Assembly (NCBI GenBank): GCA_013349615.1
Contig: DUZJ01000002.1
Span: 35,882-99,881 of the forward strand
Origin: Planctomycetota bacterium
GTDB taxonomy: Bacteria; Planctomycetota; Phycisphaerae; Sedimentisphaerales; Anaerobacaceae
Direction: 5' to 3'
DNA: 64,000 bases
Under the pieces are notes generated by a model. The model saw only the letters and a program-made list of their open reading frames with translations, did no database searches and was not told the origin of the DNA. Shown here one piece after another: positions 45,201 to 53,048 of the stretch. Position numbers and translations under genes: made by a program. Within the stretch, counting starts at the first letter, position 1. Every line of letters starts with the position of its first letter.

Positions 45201-47103
45201 TTTGGCCATTGCGGATTCCTCTTTCGACCAGGCCCAGGCGATAGCTCCAGAAAACAAAGCTGTGCTTGAAGCCCGAACGGAATATTATCGCCTCATCGGC
45301 CAACCGGAAAAAGCAGAACAGTTGGTGATACAAGATGAGAAACTACTGTGGAACCATTATTTGCGAATTGGTCGACTTGACGATGCCAAGAAAGTTCTGG
45401 AGCAGTTATATAAAAGCCAGGAAAAAGATAATAACGTGGTTAAAGGGCTTTTACTTGTTGCAGAACGACAAGCCGACCAAGATGCTGTGCGGAAATATTC
45501 TGAAGAACTTTTATCACTTGAAGACAGCGTCGAAAACCGCCTTTACCAAATTCAGACGTTCCTTAAGATTGGTCTTGTCAAGGAAGCTGAGTATAAATTG
45601 CAAAGCTTTAAAGAAAAGCATCCTCAAGAAGGGCCGGTCCTGCTGCTTGAAGCGTGGTTGGCAATGAGGCAGGGACATTTGAAAACAGCTTTGGAACTGA
45701 CAAATCGAAACCTTGCGGGCAATCAGGACAATACGGTGGCGTGGCGGTTAAGAGGCCAAATTAATCTTTTGATGGCAAATTATGAACAGGCAATCAGCGA
45801 CCTTAAGCTGAGCAAATCATTGTCAGATGAACTTGTTACCCGCGTTTCTCTGGCAAAGGCGTATCGGCAGGCAGGCCGATACGAAGATGCTATAACCGAA
45901 CTTAAATATACGATTGACGTGCCTGGCGCTCCTATGGAAGCCAGAACGTTGCTCGAACAGATTTACTTGCAGCTTGACAGAAAAGAAGCACTAAAAAAAT
46001 TCTATAACGATACTCTCCAGAAACTCCCCGACAGTGTACTGTGGCATACCCGAGTCGGGGCATTTGCTATCGCTGAAGGTGAATTAGACAGGGCGGAGAA
46101 ATTGTATGGCCAAGCGTGGCAAAAAAGCAGAAACAATGGAAAAGGAGACGCAACAGCATTCGATGGATATTTGCAGGCACTTGTGTTACAGGCAGGGACA
46201 CCAGGTACAGACACTTGGGACCCCGGAAAGCTGGATAAGGTCTTTGAAGAGGCCAGGAAATATGTTGATAGCTACTTTGCTCACATAGCATATTTGCGGA
46301 TGGCTGAGGGCAAGCTGAAGCTCGGTGATAACGCAAGTGCCATACAATACTGCCGAAAAGCCGTTGATAAAGCGGGGACAAGTAAAATTCCTGTAATTCA
46401 GACTTTGCAAAGAATGTACACGTTAGTAGGGCCGGAAGAGGTGTTGACATATTGCAAGGAAAGACTTGAGGCCGACCCTGATTCACTTGCTGCTAATCTT
46501 GCGATGTGTAATTTGACGAAGATTAACGGTGAGTACAACAGGGCGGTAAATTATATTGACAAATGCCTGCAGATAGCAGGACCTGATGGGCCGCACAGGG
46601 TTAATTATATAGTGGAAAAAGCGGAAGTTTTAACATTGGCTTATTACAAGACTTCCGATAACAATTATCTCAAAAAGGCTATCGCGGAATACGAAAGTCT
46701 ATTGGTCGAAATGCCGAATAATACTAATGTATTGAATAATTTAGCATATATGCTGGCTAAAAATGATGAAAGGCTGACCGAGGCTCTTCGGTATGCCGAA
46801 CGTTCATTGCAGGCAAGGCCAAATAGTCCTGCGCTTTTGGATACTTATGCTTATGTGTTACATAAGAACGGTAGGAATTTAGAGGCGGCAAAATCTTTGC
46901 AGGCCGCCCTGCAACAGTATGAGTCCCAACAGGTCCAGATACCAGCAGATGTGTATGAGCATTTAGGTATGGTAAAGGAGAAACTTGGAGCACAAGCTGA
47001 GGCCCTTGCTGCTTATAAACAAGCATTGCAGATAGGAGCAGTTAAATTGCCGAAGTCAACCGAGCAGCGAATAAAGTCAGCTATTGAACGGCTTTCGCGT
47101 TAG
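42250..47103 (+). CDS. Giant membrane-anchored TPR protein of the exosortase/EPS locus
   Basis: 1617 residues. A short basic N-terminus and one membrane segment (KVALIGSLVFVLLVFVAIGVILYL) precede an almost all-helical protein made of TPR-like repeats, for example VYLVLAGFYQFNLENLDKAIKAAQKAVELD, NTVAWRLRGQINLLMANYEQAI and NVLNNLAYMLAKNDERLTEAL. The repeat region runs to the C-terminus. The role is comparable to PrsT-type TPR proteins found with exosortases, which scaffold the EPS machinery in the periplasm; that role is inferred from position. The start ATG 42250 has GAGGT upstream. Poorly conserved spacer regions lie near residues 650-680. Confidence 0.85.
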   Translation: MARKRLNKKVALIGSLVFVLLVFVAIGVILYLSGDPEKFIKDGDAALIAAREATDEQIKEETYNRAERSYQKAHSLAKTDFHRIEILFKLVDLYIETDQWRNVLGCWNGIISIDSGNLKARFGRLEYVYIMADSGVQLWQEVASQASEFIKEAENADLLMEDTAKWQPLGMQERGPRRAERQRLGTYLYLLRGRANLELTRLGAVTDPDESLARATDDLKKVHEFEPNNVDAYWYLAQAVKTKGHILASRGSIEEKDKAANQAIELLKKAVEVASSDPMTHINLLTEKITQSREAAQPTEKLKLLEPEYLLLVEKFPSSAQVYLVLAGFYQFNLENLDKAIKAAQKAVELDKENVSYAIHLADLNYRKFSIHGPKQNLYKAIEVARNALTLPDAQEKSGPRQRANQRNRAVLFVFLAHCYIEQILEPCEVRTEAQKQEWLTNADWTVHEIEQLFGSGEDPQVVEWRGMLELAKGNKNAAVRRLYTAYEQLKALRPTQPPWPRDIQFAQLSYTLAKIFKNTVEVGVVTDFLVSALRSGIAWTKPEATLDYAEVLLRRNFWTMAADNINVFEQNFGPNVRSQTLRIKALLGAGQFDEAEKELAKMADAYPNDPNTIKLNLTLVQAKMRQVQRAIAQKQAEESVPIILQSTETPEKETRPVETSVQLMTDELKRYWIVCAGLVEKLLPMEPDNTSLLMYKQILSEPEPHKISRERHKELEEQVLSNIADPIRRAMSLGAFYQRHKELDKAAAEFQKVFSSDVVRDEYRREKDKHYAIGITQYETVASYLFDMALATEDLQKASQIAETGQYENLDGCGGQYFTARLAVAKEQYTDALTKLNECLRQRPVFSRVLLFRSSVNTALGNQHASIEDAQRAASLNPLDGAIAKVLASVLYQRDKKLGTNVSSEQKIETRTALHRALRANPGDLELLSFYAEYISDDEPLRALAIRQNLQKVTPTVQNAVLLARLAMKMALRETNSKRKDALLAIADSSFDQAQAIAPENKAVLEARTEYYRLIGQPEKAEQLVIQDEKLLWNHYLRIGRLDDAKKVLEQLYKSQEKDNNVVKGLLLVAERQADQDAVRKYSEELLSLEDSVENRLYQIQTFLKIGLVKEAEYKLQSFKEKHPQEGPVLLLEAWLAMRQGHLKTALELTNRNLAGNQDNTVAWRLRGQINLLMANYEQAISDLKLSKSLSDELVTRVSLAKAYRQAGRYEDAITELKYTIDVPGAPMEARTLLEQIYLQLDRKEALKKFYNDTLQKLPDSVLWHTRVGAFAIAEGELDRAEKLYGQAWQKSRNNGKGDATAFDGYLQALVLQAGTPGTDTWDPGKLDKVFEEARKYVDSYFAHIAYLRMAEGKLKLGDNASAIQYCRKAVDKAGTSKIPVIQTLQRMYTLVGPEEVLTYCKERLEADPDSLAANLAMCNLTKINGEYNRAVNYIDKCLQIAGPDGPHRVNYIVEKAEVLTLAYYKTSDNNYLKKAIAEYESLLVEMPNNTNVLNNLAYMLAKNDERLTEALRYAERSLQARPNSPALLDTYAYVLHKNGRNLEAAKSLQAALQQYESQQVQIPADVYEHLGMVKEKLGAQAEALAAYKQALQIGAVKLPKSTEQRIKSAIERLSR

Positions 47104-47186
47104 GCAAGTATGGTGAAAATTAACGCCCGCGCTTATTGAGGCCGAGTTCACACCTGATACGTACGTGGGTAAACGAGATACGAAGT

Positions 47187-49451
47187 ATGGTAGAACAGAG
47201 ACAGAGACAAATGGCTGTAAATAGGGAGACAAGCCCGGCTGGACCCCGGCGTTCCACGGCGGCGGCTGTAACGCTGACACCAAAGGAAGTTTGGTCAATA
47301 TTGCGCCGGCACATATTGCTGATAATTGTGCTGACTATATTAGGTTTCTTGATCGGCGGCGCGGCTTGGTATTCTTTATTGCAGTTTTTCCCAAAGTACA
47401 CTGCACAAACTCTTATTAGGGTACTGCCGCCCATAGAAAAAGACCCTATGCTCATCGGCGGCGGTATTGTACCCCAGCAAATTCAATATGGCTATCGTTT
47501 GTCAATGGCTAACATTATAAAGCAGCAGAGTACTCTGCGAGAATTGATTGACAAGGATAAAGTTAGAGAAACAACGTGGTTTCGTCGTTTTGCCAAGTAT
47601 GACGAACAGGGAAGGATTATAAATGTAAACCAGTGCATTCTAAAAGCATTTAAGGATTTGAAGAAGCATTTTAGTGCTTTCGCCCACAGAGATGCTGAGT
47701 TTGTTGTGTTGTCAATGACCTGCCGAAAAGACCAAGAATCGGCAGACATAGTCAACGAAATGGCTACATTGTTTCTTGATTCGCAGGGAGATACAAAGCA
47801 GGGAGAGATTTCCGCGAAGTTAACAGAACTTGGGCGGCGGCGAGATGATGTTCGAAGAGACTTGACCGTAGCTGAGCAGGCACTGGCTCAGGTGCGTGAA
47901 ACATCCGAGTTCACTGACCTTGAGCGTCCTGCCGGTCGTTATTTCCAGCACACGGTCACATTACAATTGAATCAGTTGGAACTTGCGCAAAATGACCTGA
48001 TTCTGCTGATAAAGCAAGCTAAAACTAATATCGAAAATCTTGAGAAATTAGCGGTAGGGCCTATTAACGAGCAGGTTGAGCGTCAAGTAGAGGGTGACCC
48101 TGTTATGGTTATGCTTGCGCAGCAGCTCGCCATTCTCGAATCTGAGCTTGCAGGCCAACTTACAAGGTTTGGCGAAACTCACAGAGTAGTGCGTCGAACA
48201 CGGGAGCTGGTGTACGAAATCAAAGATGAAAGAAAAATAAGGCAAAGCGTAATTGCAGAACAGGTACGCCAGGCGAATCTTAAAAATGCACAAGACCAAT
48301 TGATTGTGTTGTTAGACAGGAGTGATGAATTAGAAAGATTGCGACAGGAAGCTGAGGAAGATAAGAAAGACCTTGATAATGCCCGCGTACAGTATGAACA
48401 GAGGGTCGCTATAAGAGAAGAAAGAAAACAGACGCTCGATGACATCAAAGCGCAGATTGAGAGGTACAGGATATTGCACGATGACCCGGAGACACCTAAG
48501 GTCCAGAGGGTCGGCTTTGCTCAGAAACCGCTGGAAGTAAGCTCACCGAGGTGGGAGTTTTATTTCCCCGGCGGGACAATATTGGGCCTCATATCCGGCA
48601 TAGGACTTGCCTTTGCTTTAGAGCTGCTCAACGACCTGGTGCGGACTCCGAGGGACGTGGCCAGATTTCTACAAATCCAGCTTTTGAGTGTTATACCCGA
48701 TAGGGATGAAGATGAACAGGTTCGGGATATTGACCTTTGTCATGTTGTTCGTCAGGCGCCTTATTCTATTATAAGTGAATCCTATAGACGGTGTCGGACC
48801 AACATTGAGCTGTCAGGCTCTGCGGGCTCCATGAGGGCCTTGCTTGTTAGCAGCGGTGCGGCAGGAGACGGCAAAACGTCCGTAGCGGTCAATCTTGCAG
48901 AAACTTTTGTCACTGGAAATAAAAAAGTCCTGCTTATTGATGCCAATTTCAGGCGACCGAGTTTACAAACAATATTCCCAAAGCCGGTAGAGCAGGTCGA
49001 GCAATCTAAGTTTGGACTGAGCGATTTGCTGCTGGGCCGGTGTGGTTACCAGGAAGCTATAAGGCCCAGCGGTATCGAGGACCTTGACATAATCGATGCG
49101 GGTTCTATGCCTGCTAATCCGGCAGAGCTGCTCGGCGCGTTAAGGATGGAAGAGCTGATTAAAGAGCAGCGTAAAAACTACGATTATATTGTAGTTGACG
49201 GCCCGCCGGTGCTGCTGGTAAGCGATGCCAAGGTTCTGGCCAAAATCGTTGACGCCACAGTTTTGGTCTTCAACGCCTCCGCTACGAGGAGAGGTGCCGC
49301 GCAGAGGACGATTCGCGAGCTGAAAGCAGTAGATGCCAGGATAGTTGGGTGTGTGCTCTTTGCCGTAAGAGCTTTGAAAGGCGGCTATTTCCAGGAGCAG
49401 TTCAGGTCTTACCGGGAATACCAGAAACTTCAGGTTGCTCACTCAACCTAA
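47187..49451 (+). CDS. Wzz-type chain-length determinant fused to BY-kinase
   Basis: Controls polymer length and autophosphorylates in EPS assembly. From ATG 47187 (754 aa): a cytoplasmic N-terminus, TM1 (HILLIIVLTILGFLIGGAAWY), the periplasmic Wzz region with a long coiled coil (about 190-430), TM2 (FPGGTILGLISGIGLAFAL) and a cytoplasmic BY-kinase. Walker A is SSGAAGDGKTSVAVNL near 552 (Glu of the usual GEGKT replaced by Asp), Walker A' is KVLLIDANFRRPS and Walker B is YDYIVVDGPPVLLVSD. The C-terminal Tyr cluster is short (RSYREYQKLQ). The listed start at 47136 adds 17 residues with no better ribosome site; ATG 47211 is also possible. Confidence 0.9.
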   Translation: MVEQRQRQMAVNRETSPAGPRRSTAAAVTLTPKEVWSILRRHILLIIVLTILGFLIGGAAWYSLLQFFPKYTAQTLIRVLPPIEKDPMLIGGGIVPQQIQYGYRLSMANIIKQQSTLRELIDKDKVRETTWFRRFAKYDEQGRIINVNQCILKAFKDLKKHFSAFAHRDAEFVVLSMTCRKDQESADIVNEMATLFLDSQGDTKQGEISAKLTELGRRRDDVRRDLTVAEQALAQVRETSEFTDLERPAGRYFQHTVTLQLNQLELAQNDLILLIKQAKTNIENLEKLAVGPINEQVERQVEGDPVMVMLAQQLAILESELAGQLTRFGETHRVVRRTRELVYEIKDERKIRQSVIAEQVRQANLKNAQDQLIVLLDRSDELERLRQEAEEDKKDLDNARVQYEQRVAIREERKQTLDDIKAQIERYRILHDDPETPKVQRVGFAQKPLEVSSPRWEFYFPGGTILGLISGIGLAFALELLNDLVRTPRDVARFLQIQLLSVIPDRDEDEQVRDIDLCHVVRQAPYSIISESYRRCRTNIELSGSAGSMRALLVSSGAAGDGKTSVAVNLAETFVTGNKKVLLIDANFRRPSLQTIFPKPVEQVEQSKFGLSDLLLGRCGYQEAIRPSGIEDLDIIDAGSMPANPAELLGALRMEELIKEQRKNYDYIVVDGPPVLLVSDAKVLAKIVDATVLVFNASATRRGAAQRTIRELKAVDARIVGCVLFAVRALKGGYFQEQFRSYREYQKLQVAHST

Positions 49452-49470
49452 CTTGTGAAAGGATTCTTCG

Positions 49471-50409
49471 ATGGAGAAGTTCTTAGTGACCGGCGGAGCC
49501 GGTTTTATCGGTTCAAATATCTGCAAAGAGCTCATTTCGCAAGACTGCTTCGTAAGGGTCATCGACAATCTGCTCACAGGCAAAAAGAGCAATCTCGAAG
49601 ATTTCATCGACAAAATTGAGTTTATTGAAGCCGACATGGGCGACGAGAATGTCGTTCATACGGCGATGAAGGATATTGATGTTGTCTTGCACCAGGGTGC
49701 GTTGCCCTCGGTGCCGCGCAGCGTTGACGACCCTGCCGCTACACACAAGCATTGTGTCGATGCGACTTTCACACTCCTTTTAGCCGCTCGTGATGCCGGT
49801 ATAAAACGCTTTGTCTATGCGTCAAGTTCCTCAGCTTACGGCGATACGCCCACTCTACCAAAGGTCGAAACAATGCCTCCTATGCCGCTTTCGCCTTATG
49901 CGGTAGGTAAGCTGGTTGGCGAATACTATTGCTCCGTTTTCTATAAGGTGTTTGGCCTTGAGACCATTTCGCTTCGGTATTTTAATGTTTTCGGGCCGCA
50001 CCAGGATCCGACAAGCCAATACGCAGCCGCCATACCGGCTTTTGTAACAGCCATATTAAAGGACAAGCCGCCAATCGTTTTCGGCGACGGCCTGCAGAGC
50101 CGCGACTTCACTTATATTGACAACGTCGTTGAGGCCAACCTTCTCGCGGCAAGAGCCGAGCACACCGGCGGTGAAGTTCTAAATATCGCCTGCGGCCAGG
50201 TCGTAACCGTCAATGAAACTATTGATATAATTAACGAACTGCTCGGCAAAAGCATAAAGCCGATATATGACCCGCCGCGATCCGGAGACGTGAAACACTC
50301 CCTCGCTGATATCGCCCTCGCTGATAAACTGCTCGGCTACAAACCTGCAATCTCATTCAAGCAAGGCCTCCAAAAAGCCATAACCTGGTATCGTGAGAGT
50401 CTTCTTTAG
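49471..50409 (+). CDS. NAD-dependent nucleotide-sugar epimerase (extended SDR)
   Basis: 312 residues, normal for UDP-glucose/UDP-GlcNAc 4-epimerases. The Rossmann motif is TGGAGFIGSNICKEL, the catalytic region is VYASSSSAYGD with SPYAVGK (Y-x3-K), and the substrate side shows RYFNVFGPHQDP and DGLQSRDFTYIDNVVEANL. The family includes WbpP-like UDP-N-acetylglucosamine 4-epimerases, and the serine-rich SSSSAYG fits that group, but the specificity is not proven. It follows the BY-kinase by 19 nt and ends the EPS cluster, presumably supplying a sugar precursor. Confidence 0.9.
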   Translation: MEKFLVTGGAGFIGSNICKELISQDCFVRVIDNLLTGKKSNLEDFIDKIEFIEADMGDENVVHTAMKDIDVVLHQGALPSVPRSVDDPAATHKHCVDATFTLLLAARDAGIKRFVYASSSSAYGDTPTLPKVETMPPMPLSPYAVGKLVGEYYCSVFYKVFGLETISLRYFNVFGPHQDPTSQYAAAIPAFVTAILKDKPPIVFGDGLQSRDFTYIDNVVEANLLAARAEHTGGEVLNIACGQVVTVNETIDIINELLGKSIKPIYDPPRSGDVKHSLADIALADKLLGYKPAISFKQGLQKAITWYRESLL

Positions 50410-50465
50410 CCAGGCTTGCCAGCCGTAAAGAGAACCATAAACCGACTTACTAACACGTGTACTTC

Positions 50466-51455
50466 TCAAACGTTGATCCAGTTTTTCTTCTTATTGATGG
50501 AGTTGTTAACAACGAGGAACTTGTCATGAGAGGTGAATAGAAGTACGCCGCTCAGCGCTCCAAGGCGAGGATCACACGAGTAACACACGGAAGGGCTTGA
50601 CCTCCGGATGGATTGGAAACAGCCTTCTACTATATTCGTAAGGGCTGGCCAACCTGCTACCCGGCATACCAGATAGTCAGCACCTTTGTTCTCTGCCGCT
50701 TGAACCATAGGTGACATCCGCCTACCATCTTTGCCCGACTTGCCAGTGCCCAGTATGTAGGAGCAATAATCCTTTATTAGGTCTACATCCGCAAGATACC
50801 CGCTCGGATTACTTGTAGGTTTCCTTGGTTTGAAATACACAACCACTTGTTTCTTATATCGGTCTACCTTGGCTATCTCCGGCCAGTAAAGAGGTGCCGG
50901 GCTCTTTCGCCTGCGATTGGTCCCTTGCTGGAACTCTTTTATATGCTGTCTGCTCGCAGCCTTTATTTGCGTTGCATCTGCGCTGGTAAAGTTCTTTTGT
51001 CCTCCGAACCACTCGGGTCGCCCATCAAACGGAAGACCAGCCTCGCGTACCGCTTGTTGGAGTGCCCCCGGGGGTTTCTGGGTATGTACTGCGGAACGGT
51101 TCTTTACCTCGAAGAATGTCTCTGTTCCGTTTAGTGCGGCTACGATATCACACTTCTTCTGAGATTCAGGAGGGGCCTGCTCAAGGCCAACAATTGTCAA
51201 GCCGAGGCCCTTGCCTATCAAACGCATTGCCTCGAATTCAGCAAGCAGGCCGGCAAAGTCCACTTCTCGGGAGTTCTTTTCCGGAAGGCTTTTACGTCCC
51301 CTTAGGAACTCGTTCTTTTTCGCATCAAATCCGGGGATACCTTGCAAGGAGAGGAAATGATTGATGGCTGGTAAGCATGGGTCATTGTTCTCTACCATCG
51401 AAGCACAACTACCAGGCTGGATTAGGCCTTTAGATTTCAACTCTTCAAACAGCAT
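50466..51455 (-). CDS. Orphan protein with a PD-(D/E)XK nuclease-like core
   Basis: 329 residues, no signal peptide or membrane segment. The segment LLAEFEAMRLIGKGLGL...KKCDIVAALNGTETFFEVKNRS (about 90-150) has the E...D...ExK arrangement of PD-(D/E)XK nucleases. The rest is basic and contains a possible zinc-like pair in PSVCYSCDPRLG. No named family is recognised. It lies convergent to the EPS cluster and downstream of a HicB-like gene in a short accessory stretch, so a defence or mobile-element origin is plausible but unproven. Confidence 0.6.
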   Translation of the reverse strand: MLFEELKSKGLIQPGSCASMVENNDPCLPAINHFLSLQGIPGFDAKKNEFLRGRKSLPEKNSREVDFAGLLAEFEAMRLIGKGLGLTIVGLEQAPPESQKKCDIVAALNGTETFFEVKNRSAVHTQKPPGALQQAVREAGLPFDGRPEWFGGQKNFTSADATQIKAASRQHIKEFQQGTNRRRKSPAPLYWPEIAKVDRYKKQVVVYFKPRKPTSNPSGYLADVDLIKDYCSYILGTGKSGKDGRRMSPMVQAAENKGADYLVCRVAGWPALTNIVEGCFQSIRRSSPSVCYSCDPRLGALSGVLLFTSHDKFLVVNNSINKKKNWINV

Positions 51456-51560
51456 ACCGGCATAAGATCAGTCAGTATATTGGATGAGCAGTCTGGGACA
51501 TTTATAATTCCGTTTCGTTTATATCCGCTATTTTCATCAGGTGTCTCATCAGGCCTGTTT

Positions 51561-51728
51561 TTAAAGGTGTGTTGCTGGTTCTACAGACAAACAGGCCTCC
51601 ACCGCTTCATAAATGGTTTTAAGAAGCTCCTCAAACGAATCGCCCTGAGTAACGCAGCCGGGGATGGCAGGGATTTCCGCCCAGTAGCCTCCTTCCTCTG
51701 CTTTATGTATAATCGTTTTTAATTTCAT
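51561..51728 (-). CDS. HicB-family antitoxin-like protein
   Basis: 55 residues, [20 protein letters not shown] then [24 protein letters not shown], the HicB partial RNase H fold (IPGC.TQGD...E...NI.EA). It is too short for the ORF track and opposite to a spurious plus-strand ORF. No HicA gene is adjacent: the next minus-strand frame shows no MPK.P..S start. It is either an orphan antitoxin or a stand-alone HicB-like regulator. Confidence 0.75.
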   Translation of the reverse strand: MKLKTIIHKAEEGGYWAEIPAIPGCVTQGDSFEELLKTIYEAVEACLSVEPATHL

Positions 51729-51850
51729 TGAAATAACCTTGTTTTTCAGTGTGGAGCGTTAATCTTTTATGTTCATTATACCTTTTGGCTGGCCCAAAAG
51801 CAAGAATTTCGAATCCACTTAATCAGTACAAATCTATATCTACTTTTTGA

Positions 51851-51945
51851 GCCTTTTGTGCCCTCTTGTGGCTAAACAAAATCAGCAAAAACTCTCTGCG
51901 ACCTTTGCGTTCTCATCGATAAAATAAATTCGTGTTAATCTGCGG
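51851..51945. repeat. Phrase-like low-complexity repeat sequence overlapping a stop codon
   Basis: Contains ccttttgtgccctcttgtgg, ctctgcgacctttgcg and aattcgtgttaatctgcg. These resemble phrase-like intergenic repeats I recall from other uncultured bacterial genomes (recollection, not a search). The last piece overlaps the stop codon of the PEGA lipoprotein gene at 51935. Confidence 0.45.
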
Positions 51946-52345
51946 CTGATGCTGTCTTTTTCAGTTCTTCTGCGTTCTGGATTAGTTCTTCTCGGCTCAT
52001 TTCCTTTTTAGGGGCAAGCTCAAACGTCCATTCGTACTCATCGATAGTTCTTTCCGGATTCAGCATAGTAAAAAAGTCGAATGGAAACTTATCATACCAG
52101 GGCCGGTTTAGCTTGCGGTGGGTCTTTAAGGTCTCAAACCCCTCTTTGCTTACTCTCACGTTATAATCGCCATACCATTCAAAAGAGACCGTAACCGGCG
52201 ATGTGCCTATTTCCTCATCGTTCAGAACCACCAGTGCCTCCTGCGGCTCGGTGTTGATTGTTAGATTCCGCTCTACACATCCGATAATGATTACAGCAGC
52301 AACTAATCCAACAACCAGTAGAATCAATAGATTATACTTTGCCAT
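51935..52345 (-). CDS. PEGA-domain lipoprotein
   Basis: 136 residues. Signal MAKYNLLILLVVGLVAAVIIIGC with lipobox IIIGC, then NLTINTEPQEALVVLNDEEIGTSPVTVSFEWYGDYNVRVSKEGFET, a PEGA beta-domain of the kind found in surface-associated proteins. An acidic tail follows. The first seven residues are almost the same as those of the VOC lipoprotein upstream (MGRYNLL). It probably forms a two-gene unit with it, 45 nt apart. Function is unknown; PEGA domains often decorate extracellular or periplasmic complexes. Confidence 0.85.
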   Translation of the reverse strand: MAKYNLLILLVVGLVAAVIIIGCVERNLTINTEPQEALVVLNDEEIGTSPVTVSFEWYGDYNVRVSKEGFETLKTHRKLNRPWYDKFPFDFFTMLNPERTIDEYEWTFELAPKKEMSREELIQNAEELKKTASAAD

Positions 52346-52390
52346 AGCAGATGTCCTTAAACTTTGACAATAATAAATGAGCTTTAATCC

Positions 52391-52936
52391 TTAATCACTT
52401 TTATTTGGGCCTACAAATTCGATAATATTACCATCGGGGTCTTTCACCAGAGTCAAATAGTTATTGCCGCCGAGGTGGTAAGGTTTTTTAACGATAACCG
52501 CGCCGGCTTTTTTGGCCCGCTCTACCGATGCGGTCGTATCAGAGACAAATATCGTCAGATAGCTGAAGCCCAAACTCGAATGGATAAATCGGTTATCAAC
52601 CTTTTTCCCCTGTGCCTGCGGAAACTGCATAAGTTTGATTTTGGTCGCGGTCGGCTCGTCACCTAACACAAACACCCTCACGTGGAACGGCTGGTCGTCA
52701 GTTAAGCCTGAGCCGCCTCCCATATCCGCAGACACATCAAAGCCGGATACCTCGGTAAATCCCAGCGCATTTTTGTAAAAGGCCGCCGACTTTTCCACAT
52801 CGCTCACAACAATCCCAACGTCAATAGTAGTACGGGCATATTCACTTTTTGCCCCACCTGTGGCGGCACAGCCGCCCAGTAATATGCCTGCAATCAAGAG
52901 AGCAACCGATAGAGCCAACAAATTGTATCTTCCCAT
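52391..52936 (-). CDS. Lipoprotein with VOC (glyoxalase/bleomycin-resistance) domain
   Basis: 181 residues from ATG 52936 (MGRYNLLALSVALLIAG), chosen because GGAAG lies about 8 nt upstream and the signal peptide starts here; the listed start adds 14 residues. Lipobox LLGGC. The rest is one VOC module pair: TTIDVGIVVSDVEKSAAFYKNALGF and SYLTIFVSDTTASVERAKKAGAVIVKKP, ending in LVKDPDGNIIEFVGP with the metal-site Glu. VOC proteins are usually cytosolic, so a lipid-anchored one is uncommon. The substrate is unknown. Confidence 0.85.
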   Translation of the reverse strand: MGRYNLLALSVALLIAGILLGGCAATGGAKSEYARTTIDVGIVVSDVEKSAAFYKNALGFTEVSGFDVSADMGGGSGLTDDQPFHVRVFVLGDEPTATKIKLMQFPQAQGKKVDNRFIHSSLGFSYLTIFVSDTTASVERAKKAGAVIVKKPYHLGGNNYLTLVKDPDGNIIEFVGPNKSD

Positions 52937-53048
52937 AACAAACTTCCTTAAATCTTTCATTTCAGTTTGGTTGTCCAATTATAACGAAAACGCCGATGTG
53001 CAAAAGCCAAAAGTTGCCCGTCGCCGATTTTTATAACACCAGTGGCTG

